Assembly: GCF_000802155.2 (NCBI RefSeq)
Contig: NZ_JQGJ02000015.1
Span: 56,266 to 120,265 of the forward strand
From: Pseudomonas frederiksbergensis
Lineage (GTDB): Bacteria; Pseudomonadota; Gammaproteobacteria; Pseudomonadales; Pseudomonadaceae
Length of the DNA: 64,000 bases
Direction: 5' to 3'
Shown here: positions 1 through 7,642 of the stretch, piece after piece
How positions within the stretch are numbered: position 1 is the first letter of the stretch
Layout: the number at the start of each line of letters is the position of its first letter
Notes under the pieces: generated by a model
What the model was told of the DNA's origin: nothing
The model's database searches: none
What the model saw: the letters and a program-made list of their open reading frames with translations, nothing else
Translations under genes and position numbers: made by a program

Positions 1-1
1 C

Positions 2-487
2 ATCAGCGCCGAAGACACCGGCGGCAGCCTGCACGACCGCCTCGCGCTGATCGGCCCGCCAGCGGTGATCCAGGCCATTGCCGGCCTCGCGGCTGGCACC
101 CTGCAAGGCGAATCGCAGGACGACAGCCTCGCCACCTACGCACACAAACTGAACAAGGACGAAGCCCGCATCGACTGGAGCCGCCCAGCCGTCGAGCTGG
201 AGCGCCTGGTGCGGGCCTTCAACCCTTGGCCGATCTGCCACAGCACCTTGAACGGCGAAGCCCTGAAAGTGCTGGCGGCCAGCTGCGCCGAAGGGAAGGG
301 CGCACCGGGTGAAATCCTCAGCGCCAGCAAGGACGGCCTGGTCGTCGCCTGTGGCGATCAGGCGCTGTGCCTGACACGTCTGCAACTGCCTGGCGGCAAG
401 GCGCTGAACTTCAGCGACCTGTTCAACAGCCGCCGTGAGAAGTTCGCCGTCGGCACCGTTCTCGGCCAAGCGGCGGACGCTTCATGA
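2..487 (+). CDS. fmt: Methionyl-tRNA formyltransferase, C-terminal part (partial)
   Basis: This is the 3' portion of a gene entering from the left edge; the reading frame starts at base 2 and is open from there. The visible protein reads ISAEDTGGSLHDRLALIG and continues into the C-terminal OB-like domain that helps bind initiator tRNA. The family formylates Met-tRNAfMet with 10-formyl-THF in the cytoplasm. About 160 of roughly 315 residues are present, so the N-terminal catalytic domain is outside the window. Its stop codon overlaps the start of rsmB by four bases (ATGA), the usual Pseudomonas fmt-rsmB arrangement, which implies translational coupling. Confidence 0.93.
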   Translation: MSAEDTGGSLHDRLALIGPPAVIQAIAGLAAGTLQGESQDDSLATYAHKLNKDEARIDWSRPAVELERLVRAFNPWPICHSTLNGEALKVLAASCAEGKGAPGEILSASKDGLVVACGDQALCLTRLQLPGGKALNFSDLFNSRREKFAVGTVLGQAADAS

Positions 488-1794
488 ACCCGCGTCTGGC
501 CGCCGCCAAGGCACTTGCCGCCGTCCTCAGCGGTAAAGCCTCGCTGAACAGTTCCCTGCCGACCCAACTGGACAAGGTCGAAGATCGCGATCGCGGTTTC
601 ACCCAGGACCTGGCGTTCGGCACCGCCCGTTGGCAACCGCGCCTCTCGGCCCTGGCGGCCAAGCTGTTGCAAAAGCCGTTCAAGGCTGCCGATGCCGACG
701 TCGAAGCGTTGCTGCTGGTGGGGCTCTACCAACTGCTCTACACCCGCGTCCCGGCCCACGCCGCCATCGGCGAAACCGTGGGCTGCGCCGATAAACTGAA
801 AAAACCTTGGGCCAAGGCCCTGCTCAACGCCGTGTTGCGCCGCGCCCAGCGGGAAAGCGAAACCCTGCTGGCCGAACTCGAACATGACCCGGTGGTGCGC
901 ACGGCGCATCCGCGCTGGTTGCAGAAATCCCTCAAGGCCTTCTGGCCCGAGCAATGGGAAGCCATCTGCGCGGCCAACAATGCTCATCCGCCGATGATCC
1001 TGCGGGTCAATCGTCGCCACCATACCCGCGACGCCTACCTGGCGTTGCTGGGCGAGGCGGGTATCCCGGCCATCCCATGCCAATACAGCCGCGACGGCAT
1101 CGTCCTGGAAACCCCGGGCGATGTGCGCGCGCTGCCGGGCTTTGCCGAAGGCTGGATCAGCGTCCAGGACGAAGCCGCGCAGTTGGCCGCCGACCTGCTG
1201 GAGCTGGCGCCCGGCCAACGGGTGCTGGACGCCTGCTGCGCGCCGGGCGGCAAGACCTGTCACATCCTCGAGGCCGAGCCGAAACTGGCCGGCGTCGTAG
1301 CCGTGGACCTGGAAGCCAAGCGCCTGGTGCGAGTGAAAGAAAACCTCGAACGCCTGGGCCTGGACGCCCAGCTGATCGCCGCCGATGGCCGCGACACCGC
1401 GACCTGGTGGGACGGCAAGCCGTTCCAGCGCATCCTCCTCGACGCCCCGTGCTCGGCCACTGGCGTGATCCGCCGCCATCCGGACATCAAGCTCACCCGC
1501 CAGCCGGACGACATCGCCGCATTGGCCGTGTTGCAAGGCGAGCTGCTCGATGCCATGTGGTCGACCCTGGACGTAGGCGGCATGCTGCTCTACGCCACCT
1601 GCTCGACCTTGCCGACAGAAAACACCGAAGTGATCGAAGCGTTCCTCGCCCGCACCCCGGGCGCCCGGGAGCTGGACATCGCCACCCAGGCCGGCCTCAA
1701 GCAGCCCCATGGCCGGCAGTTGTTGGCCCAGGAAGGTGGGCACGATGGGTTCTATTACGCCAAGCTGATCAAAATCGCCGCCGCACGCGGTTAA
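484..1794 (+). CDS. rsmB: 16S rRNA (cytosine(967)-C5)-methyltransferase RsmB
   Basis: 436 residues, the usual family length. An N-terminal NusB-like helical RNA-binding domain (about residues 1-140) is followed by a Rossmann SAM-dependent methyltransferase domain. Visible motifs are the SAM loop DACCAPGGKT, the DAPCSATG motif with one of the two catalytic cysteines, and ATCST with the other. It methylates C967 of 16S rRNA in the cytoplasm. The ATG overlaps the fmt stop (ATGA), and trkA follows after 24 bases, so fmt-rsmB-trkA is probably one transcript. Confidence 0.96.
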   Translation: MNPRLAAAKALAAVLSGKASLNSSLPTQLDKVEDRDRGFTQDLAFGTARWQPRLSALAAKLLQKPFKAADADVEALLLVGLYQLLYTRVPAHAAIGETVGCADKLKKPWAKALLNAVLRRAQRESETLLAELEHDPVVRTAHPRWLQKSLKAFWPEQWEAICAANNAHPPMILRVNRRHHTRDAYLALLGEAGIPAIPCQYSRDGIVLETPGDVRALPGFAEGWISVQDEAAQLAADLLELAPGQRVLDACCAPGGKTCHILEAEPKLAGVVAVDLEAKRLVRVKENLERLGLDAQLIAADGRDTATWWDGKPFQRILLDAPCSATGVIRRHPDIKLTRQPDDIAALAVLQGELLDAMWSTLDVGGMLLYATCSTLPTENTEVIEAFLARTPGARELDIATQAGLKQPHGRQLLAQEGGHDGFYYAKLIKIAAARG

Positions 1795-1818
1795 AACCGA
1801 TTCGATAGGAGTGAATGG

Positions 1819-3192
1819 ATGAAAATCATCATCCTGGGTGCAGGGCAGGTTGGCGGTTCGCTGGCGGAACACTTGGCCAGCGAAGCCAACGACATCACCG
1901 TGGTCGACACCGACGGCGAACGCCTGCGCGACCTCGGCGACCGCCTCGACATTCGTACGGTACAAGGGCGCGGTTCCTTGCCGACGGTCTTGCGCCAGGC
2001 CGGCGCCGACGACGCCGACATGCTCGTGGCCGTGACCAACAGCGACGAAACCAACATGGTCGCCTGCCAGGTCGCCCACACGTTGTTCCACACCCCGACC
2101 AAGATCGCCCGGGTGCGCGAAGCGTCCTACCTGACCCGCGCCGACCTCTTCGACAACGAAGCGATCCCGGTGGACGTGCTGATCAGCCCCGAGCAGGTGG
2201 TGACCAACTACATCAAGCGCCTGATCGAGCACCCCGGTGCCCTGCAGGTGATCGACTTTGCCGAGAGCAAGGCGCAACTGGTGGCGGTCAAGGCCTACTA
2301 CGGCGGCCCGCTGGTGGGCCAGCAATTGCGCCAATTGCGCGAGCACATGCCCAATGTCGAGACCCGCGTGGCGGCGATTTTCCGCCGTGACCGGCCGATC
2401 CTGCCCCAAGGCGACACGGTGATCGAAGCCGACGACGAAGTCTTCTTCATCGCCGCCAAGGCGAACATTCGCGCAGTCATGAGCGAAATGCGCCGCCTCG
2501 ACGAAAACTACAAGCGCATCGTCATCGCTGGCGGCGGCCAGATCGGCGAACGCCTGGCCGAAGCCATCGAAAGCCGCTACCAGGTCAAGATCATCGAGAT
2601 GAACCCGGCACGCTGCCGCTACCTCTCCGACACCCTCGACAGCACCGTGGTGCTGCAAGGCAGCGCGTCGGACCGCGACCTGCTGCTGGAAGAAAACATC
2701 GCCGACGCCGACATCTTCCTGGCCCTGACCAACGACGACGAAGCCAACATCATGTCCTCGCTGCTGGCCAAGCGCCTGGGCGCGAAAAAGGTCATGACCA
2801 TCATCAACAACCCGGCCTACGTCGACCTGATCCAGGGCGGCGACATCGACATCGCCATCAGCCCGCAACTGGCCACCATCGGCACCTTGCTCGCCCACGT
2901 GCGCCGCGGCGACATCGTCAGCGTCCACTCCCTGCGCCGCGGCGCGGCCGAAGCCATCGAAGCCATCGCCCACGGCGACGCCAAATCCAGCAAAGTGATC
3001 GGCAAAGCCATCCGCGACATCGGCCTGCCACCCGGCACCACCATCGGCGCGATCATCCGCGACGAAGAAGTCCTCATCGCCCACGACGATACCGTGATCC
3101 AGACTGGCGACCATGTGATCTTGTTCCTGGTGGACAAGAAGCATATTCGCGATGTCGAGAAGCTGTTCCATGTGGGGTTGAGCTTTTTCTAA
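1819..3192 (+). CDS. trkA: Trk system potassium transporter peripheral subunit TrkA
   Basis: 457 residues with two tandem RCK halves, each a Rossmann NAD-binding domain plus a C-terminal TrkA-C domain. The first dinucleotide-binding loop is GAGQVGGSLAEHL near the N-terminus; the second is GGGQIGERLAEAI near residue 240. The protein sits on the cytoplasmic face of TrkH/TrkG channels and gates K+ uptake in response to nucleotides. A clear ribosome binding site (taggag) lies seven to eight bases before the ATG. It is the last gene of the fmt-rsmB-trkA block. Confidence 0.96.
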   Translation: MKIIILGAGQVGGSLAEHLASEANDITVVDTDGERLRDLGDRLDIRTVQGRGSLPTVLRQAGADDADMLVAVTNSDETNMVACQVAHTLFHTPTKIARVREASYLTRADLFDNEAIPVDVLISPEQVVTNYIKRLIEHPGALQVIDFAESKAQLVAVKAYYGGPLVGQQLRQLREHMPNVETRVAAIFRRDRPILPQGDTVIEADDEVFFIAAKANIRAVMSEMRRLDENYKRIVIAGGGQIGERLAEAIESRYQVKIIEMNPARCRYLSDTLDSTVVLQGSASDRDLLLEENIADADIFLALTNDDEANIMSSLLAKRLGAKKVMTIINNPAYVDLIQGGDIDIAISPQLATIGTLLAHVRRGDIVSVHSLRRGAAEAIEAIAHGDAKSSKVIGKAIRDIGLPPGTTIGAIIRDEEVLIAHDDTVIQTGDHVILFLVDKKHIRDVEKLFHVGLSFF

Positions 3193-3232
3193 AAAAACCT
3201 CGGTGGATGAGCTCTTCCTGACAAAACAATCT

Positions 3233-3325
3233 CCGTGGCGAGGGAGCTTGCTCCCGCTGGCCTGCGCAGCAGGCCCAATCCTGCAACCGCCGCGCGGCCA
3301 AGCAGGAGCAAGGTCCCCGCCACGG
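3233..3325. repeat. REPIN-like inverted repeat
   Basis: The left arm starts CCGTGGCGAGGGAGCTTGCT and the right arm is close to its reverse complement, ending CCCCGCCACGG. The arms flank a GC-rich middle with further short hairpins. This is the typical Pseudomonas REP pair (REPIN) form. It lies between trkA and the TPR gene and may attenuate read-through. Confidence 0.75.
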
Positions 3326-3343
3326 ATTCATAGGAGTCTTCAA

Positions 3344-3649
3344 ATGCTCGATTCCCTGGAAAAAATGCTCGCCAAGGGTGTGGATAACTCTCTACTGCGC
3401 TTCGGCCTGGGCAAGGGCTACCTCGACCTAGGCGAATTCCCCCGCGCCGCCGAACACCTCCAACGCTGCGTCGAATTCGACCCCAAGTACTCGGCCGCCT
3501 GGAAACTGCTGGGCAAAGCCCACCAAGGCCAGGGCGATGCTGCTGCGGCTCGCCAAGCCTGGGAACAAGGCCTGGAAGCCGCCCGAGCCCATGGCGACAA
3601 ACAGGCTGAAAAAGAAATGACCGTGTTTCTCAAAAAGCTGGATCGGTAG
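3344..3649 (+). CDS. Small tetratricopeptide repeat protein
   Basis: 101 residues from the ATG at 3344, chosen because TAGGAG precedes it by nine bases and the upstream in-frame extension is REP sequence. It reads as about two and a half TPR-type helical hairpins (LLRFGLGKGYLDLGEFPRAAEHL, then AAWKLLGKAHQGQGDAAAARQAW). These motifs form protein-protein interaction surfaces. No signal peptide or membrane segment is visible, so it is probably cytoplasmic. The partner is not identifiable from context. It stands alone, separated from trkA by a REPIN. Confidence 0.85.
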   Translation: MLDSLEKMLAKGVDNSLLRFGLGKGYLDLGEFPRAAEHLQRCVEFDPKYSAAWKLLGKAHQGQGDAAAARQAWEQGLEAARAHGDKQAEKEMTVFLKKLDR

Positions 3650-3661
3650 GAGCGGCCACCA

Positions 3662-3895
3662 TCACTTTTCGTACATCCTTCGACTGGAGAACATCCCCGA
3701 TCCTGCCGCTATTGCTGCGATCGCAAAGAGCCCGACATCAATGCTGCCAATGAATGGCGGCAACACAAATATCACCAAAAAACCCAAGCAAACCAGGGCT
3801 ATCCCCAGTCGCACCCTGAGCACGTAGCGTCTCACGCAAACATGCAGCAGCAGGATTCCCAAGCCGGCCAGTACATACTGACTATTGAGACTCAT
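3662..3895 (-). CDS. Small two-to-three-helix membrane protein, module gene B
   Basis: 77 residues, almost entirely hydrophobic helices, ending in a basic tail (FSSRRMYEK). I do not recognise a named family. It overlaps the end of the upstream minus-strand gene A by 14 bases, so the two are probably translationally coupled. A clear homologue (80 residues, at 6846) shares the pattern R-Y-x-L-R-x-x-LG-x-ALV, then D-x-GL, then GMFS-x-RR. That homologue sits beside a decayed copy of gene A, so A and B form a conserved pair. Product location is probably the inner membrane; the function is unknown. Confidence 0.7.
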   Translation of the reverse strand: MSLNSQYVLAGLGILLLHVCVRRYVLRVRLGIALVCLGFLVIFVLPPFIGSIDVGLFAIAAIAAGSGMFSSRRMYEK

Positions 3896-4391
3896 AGCTT
3901 ATGTTTCCTCGGGATTGAATGATGATGGACGAAGTTGAGCGCTGTGGCCCGATACCACCGCTGACTTGAGCACCCAGGCTGACGATTACATCGCCAGTGT
4001 GATAGGTCGGTAACAGGTCCTTGGCCCACCTTCGGCCTAAGTAGCCTGCTGCTGGTGCGACAACTTTGCCAATGCCTGGCACTTGACCAGCCACCCCGGT
4101 AAAAATCCCAGTGGTAGTGGTGAGAAGATCCATGCGTTGCTCATTGAGCAAATCCCCCTGGCTACGAGTCAGCGGATTGGAAATTCCGACGCTCATGACA
4201 CAAGGCAGATCCCTGGCGAGCATCTTGTCGTAGAGCTCCACCAGCAATCGGGTGACTTCGAAGTTGGCCGCTTTCGCCTCGCGAAAATACAGCGTTCTGA
4301 GCCCGCCTCTGTCTGCGGGCATAACGGTGAAACGGCTTACGCAGAAAGTGATTCCGTGATGGGTGGTGAACTGATACTTATCGAACTCCAT
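3882..4391 (-). CDS. Hypothetical protein, module gene A
   Basis: 169 residues, not recognised. The N-terminal half is soluble-looking. A glycine-rich stretch follows at about residues 97-118 (GIFTGVAGQVPGIGKVVAPA), which could be a hairpin or membrane-interacting segment. The C-terminus is beta-strand-like (YHTGDVIVSLGAQ, then GGIGPQRSTSSIII). Truncated relatives of the same protein lie at 6584-6833, and its C-terminal part alone at about 4588-4715, so it belongs to a locally repeated family. It is followed by the membrane protein gene B with a 14-base overlap. No enzyme motif is visible. Confidence 0.7.
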   Translation of the reverse strand: MEFDKYQFTTHHGITFCVSRFTVMPADRGGLRTLYFREAKAANFEVTRLLVELYDKMLARDLPCVMSVGISNPLTRSQGDLLNEQRMDLLTTTTGIFTGVAGQVPGIGKVVAPAAGYLGRRWAKDLLPTYHTGDVIVSLGAQVSGGIGPQRSTSSIIIQSRGNISYESQ

Positions 4392-4789
4392 TCTTCAATC
4401 CTTGATGAATTCGCAAGGCCTTGAGTTTTATTCAGAAATGGAGATTTACATAATGGACAATTCCGATTTGGGCGGGTTGTTTGTCACGTAAAGTTTCCGC
4501 AAAGCGTTCGATCCGGTTGTCCTACAGATAATTCTCAAGAGCCTCGCCAGTGGCGGCGGCATAGAAATGATTTGAAACCAATACGCTCGGTGCGCGTATG
4601 CATGCAATGAAATCCTGCTCACCTACCATGCGGGCGACGTACTGGTCAGCATCGAGGCGCAGGGAGACGTACATGTCCGTTCATGAAGCGGCGGCGGTTT
4701 GAGGAGGTTGGCTGAGGGGGAAAAGCGGGCGGATTAGTATCCGGAATCCGCCCCCCTAACTGCGCAAAGGGGCTTGCGAACGAATACTG
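4392..4789. other. Intergenic stretch between gene A and the 4790-5563 gene
   Basis: About 400 bases with no intact gene. The only recognisable content is the module fragment at 4588-4715. The segment next to gene A should hold the promoter for the minus-strand A-B pair, but no convincing -35/-10 pair stands out. Confidence 0.5.
4588..4715 (+). pseudogene. Decayed fragment of the A/B gene module, copy 3
   Basis: A plus-strand fragment encodes the C-terminal signature of gene A (YHAGDVLVSIEAQ). It then jumps to the start of gene B (gagacgtacatgtccg), and after an internal deletion to the end of gene B (KRRRFEEVG then stop). The flanking bases upstream also align with the region downstream of the broken gene A at 6697. 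This is a remnant with large internal deletions, not a functional gene. Confidence 0.75.
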
Positions 4790-5563
4790 CTAGCGACTGA
4801 CTCCTGATGCTTGTACCGCTGCTTTTGAGAGAAGGCCCAGGTTGCTTCTTGGGTGGGCATTTTCCCCTAGCCAATTAGGAATCAGTGCGCCTTGAGAAGC
4901 AAAATGCTCAACGTGCACCACTGTGATTTTTCCATCTGTATAGGCAACTGAGTTGATCATTTTCCAAGCACCAGGGCGAGCGCGGCGAAACAAGCCGTAA
5001 GCGGATGATACGTAGTTCAAGTCCGTGCCCAGACCAAACATGACAATGAGGCGAGTTTCTATTGGCAGGTCACGGAGAAAGGTAGTAGTGCAGTTAATTG
5101 CGACCGATGTGCCAAACGGGGTAGCAATGAACTTATCCAACATGCCGCCACCCGATCCTTTCCAGGACGAAGATTTACGGTCGTAGCGTTCCACAGTGCA
5201 ACGAATGAGTGATGCGAAATGAAAGCGTCCGGACTTATCCGCAATAAGATGGTCCACGTTTTTCTTCATCCGATCAGGCTGGTCGGGGGGGATGAGTCCG
5301 ATGTGAGCCAGAATCTTGCTCACATTGAGGCGACTGCCCTTGTACGCAATTTCGTCGTGAGGGGCGCAGGCGAGCGCCCCAGCCTGCGTCGGGCCCTTGG
5401 AGAATCCTAGTACTACGACTTCGGGCTTAGTGCTGCCCCAGGACAAAGGGTTAGCCGTTATTCGCCAATCTCCCTCCGTACGCTTGGATACATCGAATTG
5501 TGGCGCGGTATCACTATGGCAGCGCGAGCAGGTGACTCTGCCATGATCAGGTAAGCAACTCAT
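4790..5563 (-). CDS. Orphan protein, possibly uracil-DNA-glycosylase-fold
   Basis: 257 residues from the ATG at 5563, preferred because GGAGG lies four bases upstream; an in-frame ATG at 5593 would add ten residues. The N-terminus has two cysteines spaced CSRC, possibly part of a zinc site. The core has a beta-strand/loop start (PEVVVLGFSKGPTQ), a middle glycine-rich segment (MFGLGTDLNYV) and a late VVHVEHFASQG stretch. This arrangement vaguely resembles motifs 1 and 3 of the uracil-DNA-glycosylase superfamily. That is a weak inference, because the canonical HPS triad is not intact. The gene stands alone in an accessory patch and was probably acquired horizontally. Confidence 0.6.
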   Translation of the reverse strand: MSCLPDHGRVTCSRCHSDTAPQFDVSKRTEGDWRITANPLSWGSTKPEVVVLGFSKGPTQAGALACAPHDEIAYKGSRLNVSKILAHIGLIPPDQPDRMKKNVDHLIADKSGRFHFASLIRCTVERYDRKSSSWKGSGGGMLDKFIATPFGTSVAINCTTTFLRDLPIETRLIVMFGLGTDLNYVSSAYGLFRRARPGAWKMINSVAYTDGKITVVHVEHFASQGALIPNWLGENAHPRSNLGLLSKAAVQASGVSR

Positions 5564-5723
5564 CAATCCTCCGGTGCTGCGATAGATGCCCAAAGTCTGA
5601 AGTAACCGGGGCCTATTGGACGGACGCCGCAGCGCCTAACTAACGAGGCAGCTGCTAGCAGCGTAGTTGACGTTTCCCATTTACCATCAAAGTATTCACC
5701 GTTCGCATCTGCGGATAAAAACC

Positions 5724-5752
5724 AAAACCCGACGCAGTACGTCGGGTTTTTT
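5724..5752. terminator. Bidirectional rho-independent terminator
   Basis: AAAACCCGACG, loop CAGTA, CGTCGGGTTTT followed by TT. The 11-bp stem has T-runs on both strands. It lies just downstream of the minus-strand DUF6124 gene. Confidence 0.88.
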
Positions 5753-5769
5753 CGTTGGGGGAATAAATA

Positions 5770-6132
5770 TTATTGCCCCGGCTCCACGTTATCCAACACC
5801 CGATTCGCCAACAACGAACTCAGCTCAATCAACTGCTGAATCCCCTGCGCCACATGACGTCTCGATCCCTCCAAATCAAACGCCAAATCACTCACCATCG
5901 CATCAGCCGAAGCCAACGTCTCAGTGAGGTTGGCAAGCAAACATTCGTTATCGAGGCCTTTCACGACGGTGAATAGCTGGCCTGGTTTGGGCTCGTCTTT
6001 GGATTTGTCCGGTTTCGGTAGCAAGTAGTGATCGATCACCCGTTTGGTGGTTTCGTCTTGCTGCTTGGCTTTGGATTTTGCGGATTTGGAAGTGGAATCT
6101 GCTTCTGGCGGATTCGGGGTTATTTTGTACAT
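5770..6132 (-). CDS. DUF6124/DUF3077-like small protein, copy 1
   Basis: 120 residues from the ATG at 6132. That start is chosen because the paralogue at 37016-37378 begins the same way (M-Y/F-KITPNPPEAD). The N-terminal third is charged and probably disordered (S/K/D rich). The C-terminal two thirds hold the conserved block LFTVVKGLDNECLLANL, ETLASADAM and GIQQLIELSSLLANRVLDNV, likely helical. This is a Pseudomonas-restricted family of unknown function. The gene sits behind a long conserved non-coding leader (6150-6430) that is duplicated together with it elsewhere in the window. Confidence 0.8.
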   Translation of the reverse strand: MYKITPNPPEADSTSKSAKSKAKQQDETTKRVIDHYLLPKPDKSKDEPKPGQLFTVVKGLDNECLLANLTETLASADAMVSDLAFDLEGSRRHVAQGIQQLIELSSLLANRVLDNVEPGQ

Positions 6133-6149
6133 AAGCTTCGGTTCCAGAT

Positions 6150-6430
6150 GTGATGCCGACAACCCGAAGCTACTAAACAATGGGGTGGCAGCTGTACGCA
6201 GGTTAGTAGACCGGGGAACCGAAGAAGCCGGCGCGCCTAAGCGCCCTGCATACAGCCACCATCAGAAACAGGGTAGGGCCCTGTTTGAGACGCGCTTGTA
6301 CAACTTCGATTACCTCGGGCTACTAAACCCGACCACTGATGGGCAGTGGCAGGAAGACAATAGAACCCCGGGACAAGGCGCACAAGCGGGCGGATTCTGG
6401 CGTAGTTGTAGGCAAAGGCGCAAGGATGCG
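6150..6430 (-). ncRNA. Candidate structured leader RNA of the DUF6124 gene, copy 1
   Basis: This element is shared with 37411-37675. In the RNA sense (minus strand) it reads as a perfect hairpin CCACTG-CCCAT-CAGTGG (6333-6349), then a stem TCGGG/CCCGA presenting the loop TTTAGTAG (6315-6332). A hairpin AAACAGGG/CCCTGTTT follows at about 6267-6286. A long bulged stem comes next (6251-6260 with 6184-6196), enclosing GGCGC/GCGCC and the sequence CTACTAA. A second TTAGTAG lies at 6170-6176. CTACTAA at 6203-6209 can pair with either TTAGTAG but not both. Its distal end is about 40 bases from the start codon. Transcription as an RNA is inferred. Confidence 0.65.
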
Positions 6431-6583
6431 TGGCTTGATGGACGTTGTAGGCGGGGGCTGTAGGAGATGAGCGTTTTGGCATGCAGGTGGGTTATTTTGC
6501 TCAGTTCAGCAGCACGAAATGAATTGAAATCCAGTCCACCCGTTGCGGAAAATTGCCACCTTTACCCCAAAAGGATACGGGCG

Positions 6584-6833
6584 ATGAAGTTCGAAGGGAC
6601 TTTCCAATACATGGGCAATCACGGGATCGTCTTCAACGTCTCGCAGATCACCCTCACCGACAGCGAACGTGGACGTTTGCGCGAGCTGCATTTGTAGGGT
6701 CGGTGTGCGCACATATACCAATCAAATTTTACCCACCTACCATGCGGGCGACGTACTAGTCAGCATAGCGGCGCAGGTCAACGGCGGCATCGGCCCGCAA
6801 CGCACCCTCTCGACATTGATCATCAAGACCTGA
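6584..6833 (+). pseudogene. Truncated module gene A, copy 2
   Basis: A ribosome binding site (aaggatacgggcg) and ATG at 6584 open a frame matching the first 36 or so residues of the 169-residue gene A (pattern HGI-x-F-x-VS, then D-x-xRG-x-LR-x-L). A TAG at 6695 closes it. The C-terminal part continues from about 6738 to the TGA at 6831 (YHAGDVLVSIAAQ, GGIGPQRTLSTLII). The middle, roughly 90 residues, is missing. The partner gene B downstream is intact. Confidence 0.75.
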
Positions 6834-6845
6834 CTGGAGACGTAT

Positions 6846-7088
6846 ATGTCCGAAATTACTCAATTGGTCATTGCCTTGGTGGTGTCCTTTTTGCTCGATC
6901 GATTCCTCAGACCCTATCTGCTACGCAAGTGGTTAGGCGTCGCGTTGGTGGCTGCGGGTGTGGTTGGCTGCTTTGTGGCAGGTCAGACCCGCATGTTGGG
7001 GTTTGATCTGGGGTTGCTGTCGGTTTTTGCCGTGCCGATAGGGATGGGGTTGTTCTCGAAGCGACGGCGGTTTGAGGAGGTTGGCTGA
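6846..7088 (+). CDS. Small membrane protein, module gene B, copy 2
   Basis: 80 residues, two or three hydrophobic helices and a basic tail (FSKRRRFEEVG). It is homologous to the 77-residue protein at 3662-3895. A GGAG lies seven to eight bases before the ATG, and the gene follows the end of truncated gene A by 12 bases. It remains open although its partner is broken, so it may be expressed alone or be an early-stage relic. Probably inner membrane; function unknown. Confidence 0.65.
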   Translation: MSEITQLVIALVVSFLLDRFLRPYLLRKWLGVALVAAGVVGCFVAGQTRMLGFDLGLLSVFAVPIGMGLFSKRRRFEEVG

Positions 7089-7122
7089 GAGGGCGTTTTG
7101 CAAACGCCCACGCCACCACCCC

Positions 7123-7389
7123 TCAGCTCCCTTCATTGTTGCAACTGGCCGCGTGCTTGAGATACGTCAGGGCTTTCCGCTCACCCATCGAATCAACGTA
7201 GGTAATCTGCGCATTCACCAACCCGCAGGTCTGGCCACTGTCTTCAGTCAGCGAGATCACTTTGTCGATGTCCAGCTGCGTGCCGTAGGAATAGCTTTCG
7301 CTGGCTGCTTTGTCTTGGGCCAAGGCGGGTAATGCGGCTGCGCTCAGGGCAGTGATCAGGCAAGCGGTAGCGATGGTTTTAAGGTTCAT
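7123..7389 (-). CDS. DUF2790 family secreted small protein
   Basis: 88 residues with a cleavable signal peptide (hydrophobic core LITALSAAAL, cleavage near ALAQ). The mature part has the DUF2790 look: YGTQLDIDKVISL, a conserved cysteine followed by VNAQITYVDS, then LTYL and a second cysteine near the end. The two cysteines could form a disulphide in the periplasm. AGGGA precedes the ATG at 7389. It is divergent from the two-component system at 7643 and shares its 253-base promoter region, so it could be a target of that system. The family has no established activity that I know of. Confidence 0.85.
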   Translation of the reverse strand: MNLKTIATACLITALSAAALPALAQDKAASESYSYGTQLDIDKVISLTEDSGQTCGLVNAQITYVDSMGERKALTYLKHAASCNNEGS

Positions 7390-7471
7390 GGTCGTTTCCC
7401 TTCAATGAGTTGGATGGCGCTCATTAAAGGCCCGCGAGGTATCTCGGCTGTGTCGAAAAATGCCGTGGTTG

Positions 7472-7514
7472 GATACGTACGTATCAGAGGTGAATTGCGA
7501 TACAGAGCGATACA
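7472..7514. promoter_or_regulatory. Candidate operator: palindrome plus 10-bp-spaced direct repeat
   Basis: GATACGTACGTATC (7472-7485) is a perfect 14-bp palindrome. It is followed by GCGATACA at 7497-7504 and again at 7507-7514. A direct repeat with a 10-base period on one helix face is the classical layout for OmpR/PhoB-type response regulators. It sits between the divergent DUF2790 gene and the response regulator gene. Confidence 0.55.
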
Positions 7515-7642
7515 ATCGCCACTGTTTTTGCTTGGCGCTGGCTTGATTCAGGGCCGGATAAGCTGAACGACGGTGCGCTGCCAACTGGCAACCGAGCATC
7601 CTCACACTGCGCAACTGATGCGCGCATTTCGGAGAGCTGGGC

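Noticed and set aside
358..3171. A 937-residue minus-strand open frame
   Set aside because: It lies antisense to rsmB and trkA, which are certain. Its sequence is low-complexity (D, V, G, H, Q) as expected for a GC-rich shadow frame.
6237..6482. Minus-strand frame in the DUF6124 leader (and its match at 37507-37710)
   Set aside because: The shared stretch AYNYARIR...AHQWSGLVA differs between copies almost only by residue-changing substitutions, with different starts and no shared ribosome binding site. RNA constraint explains it better.
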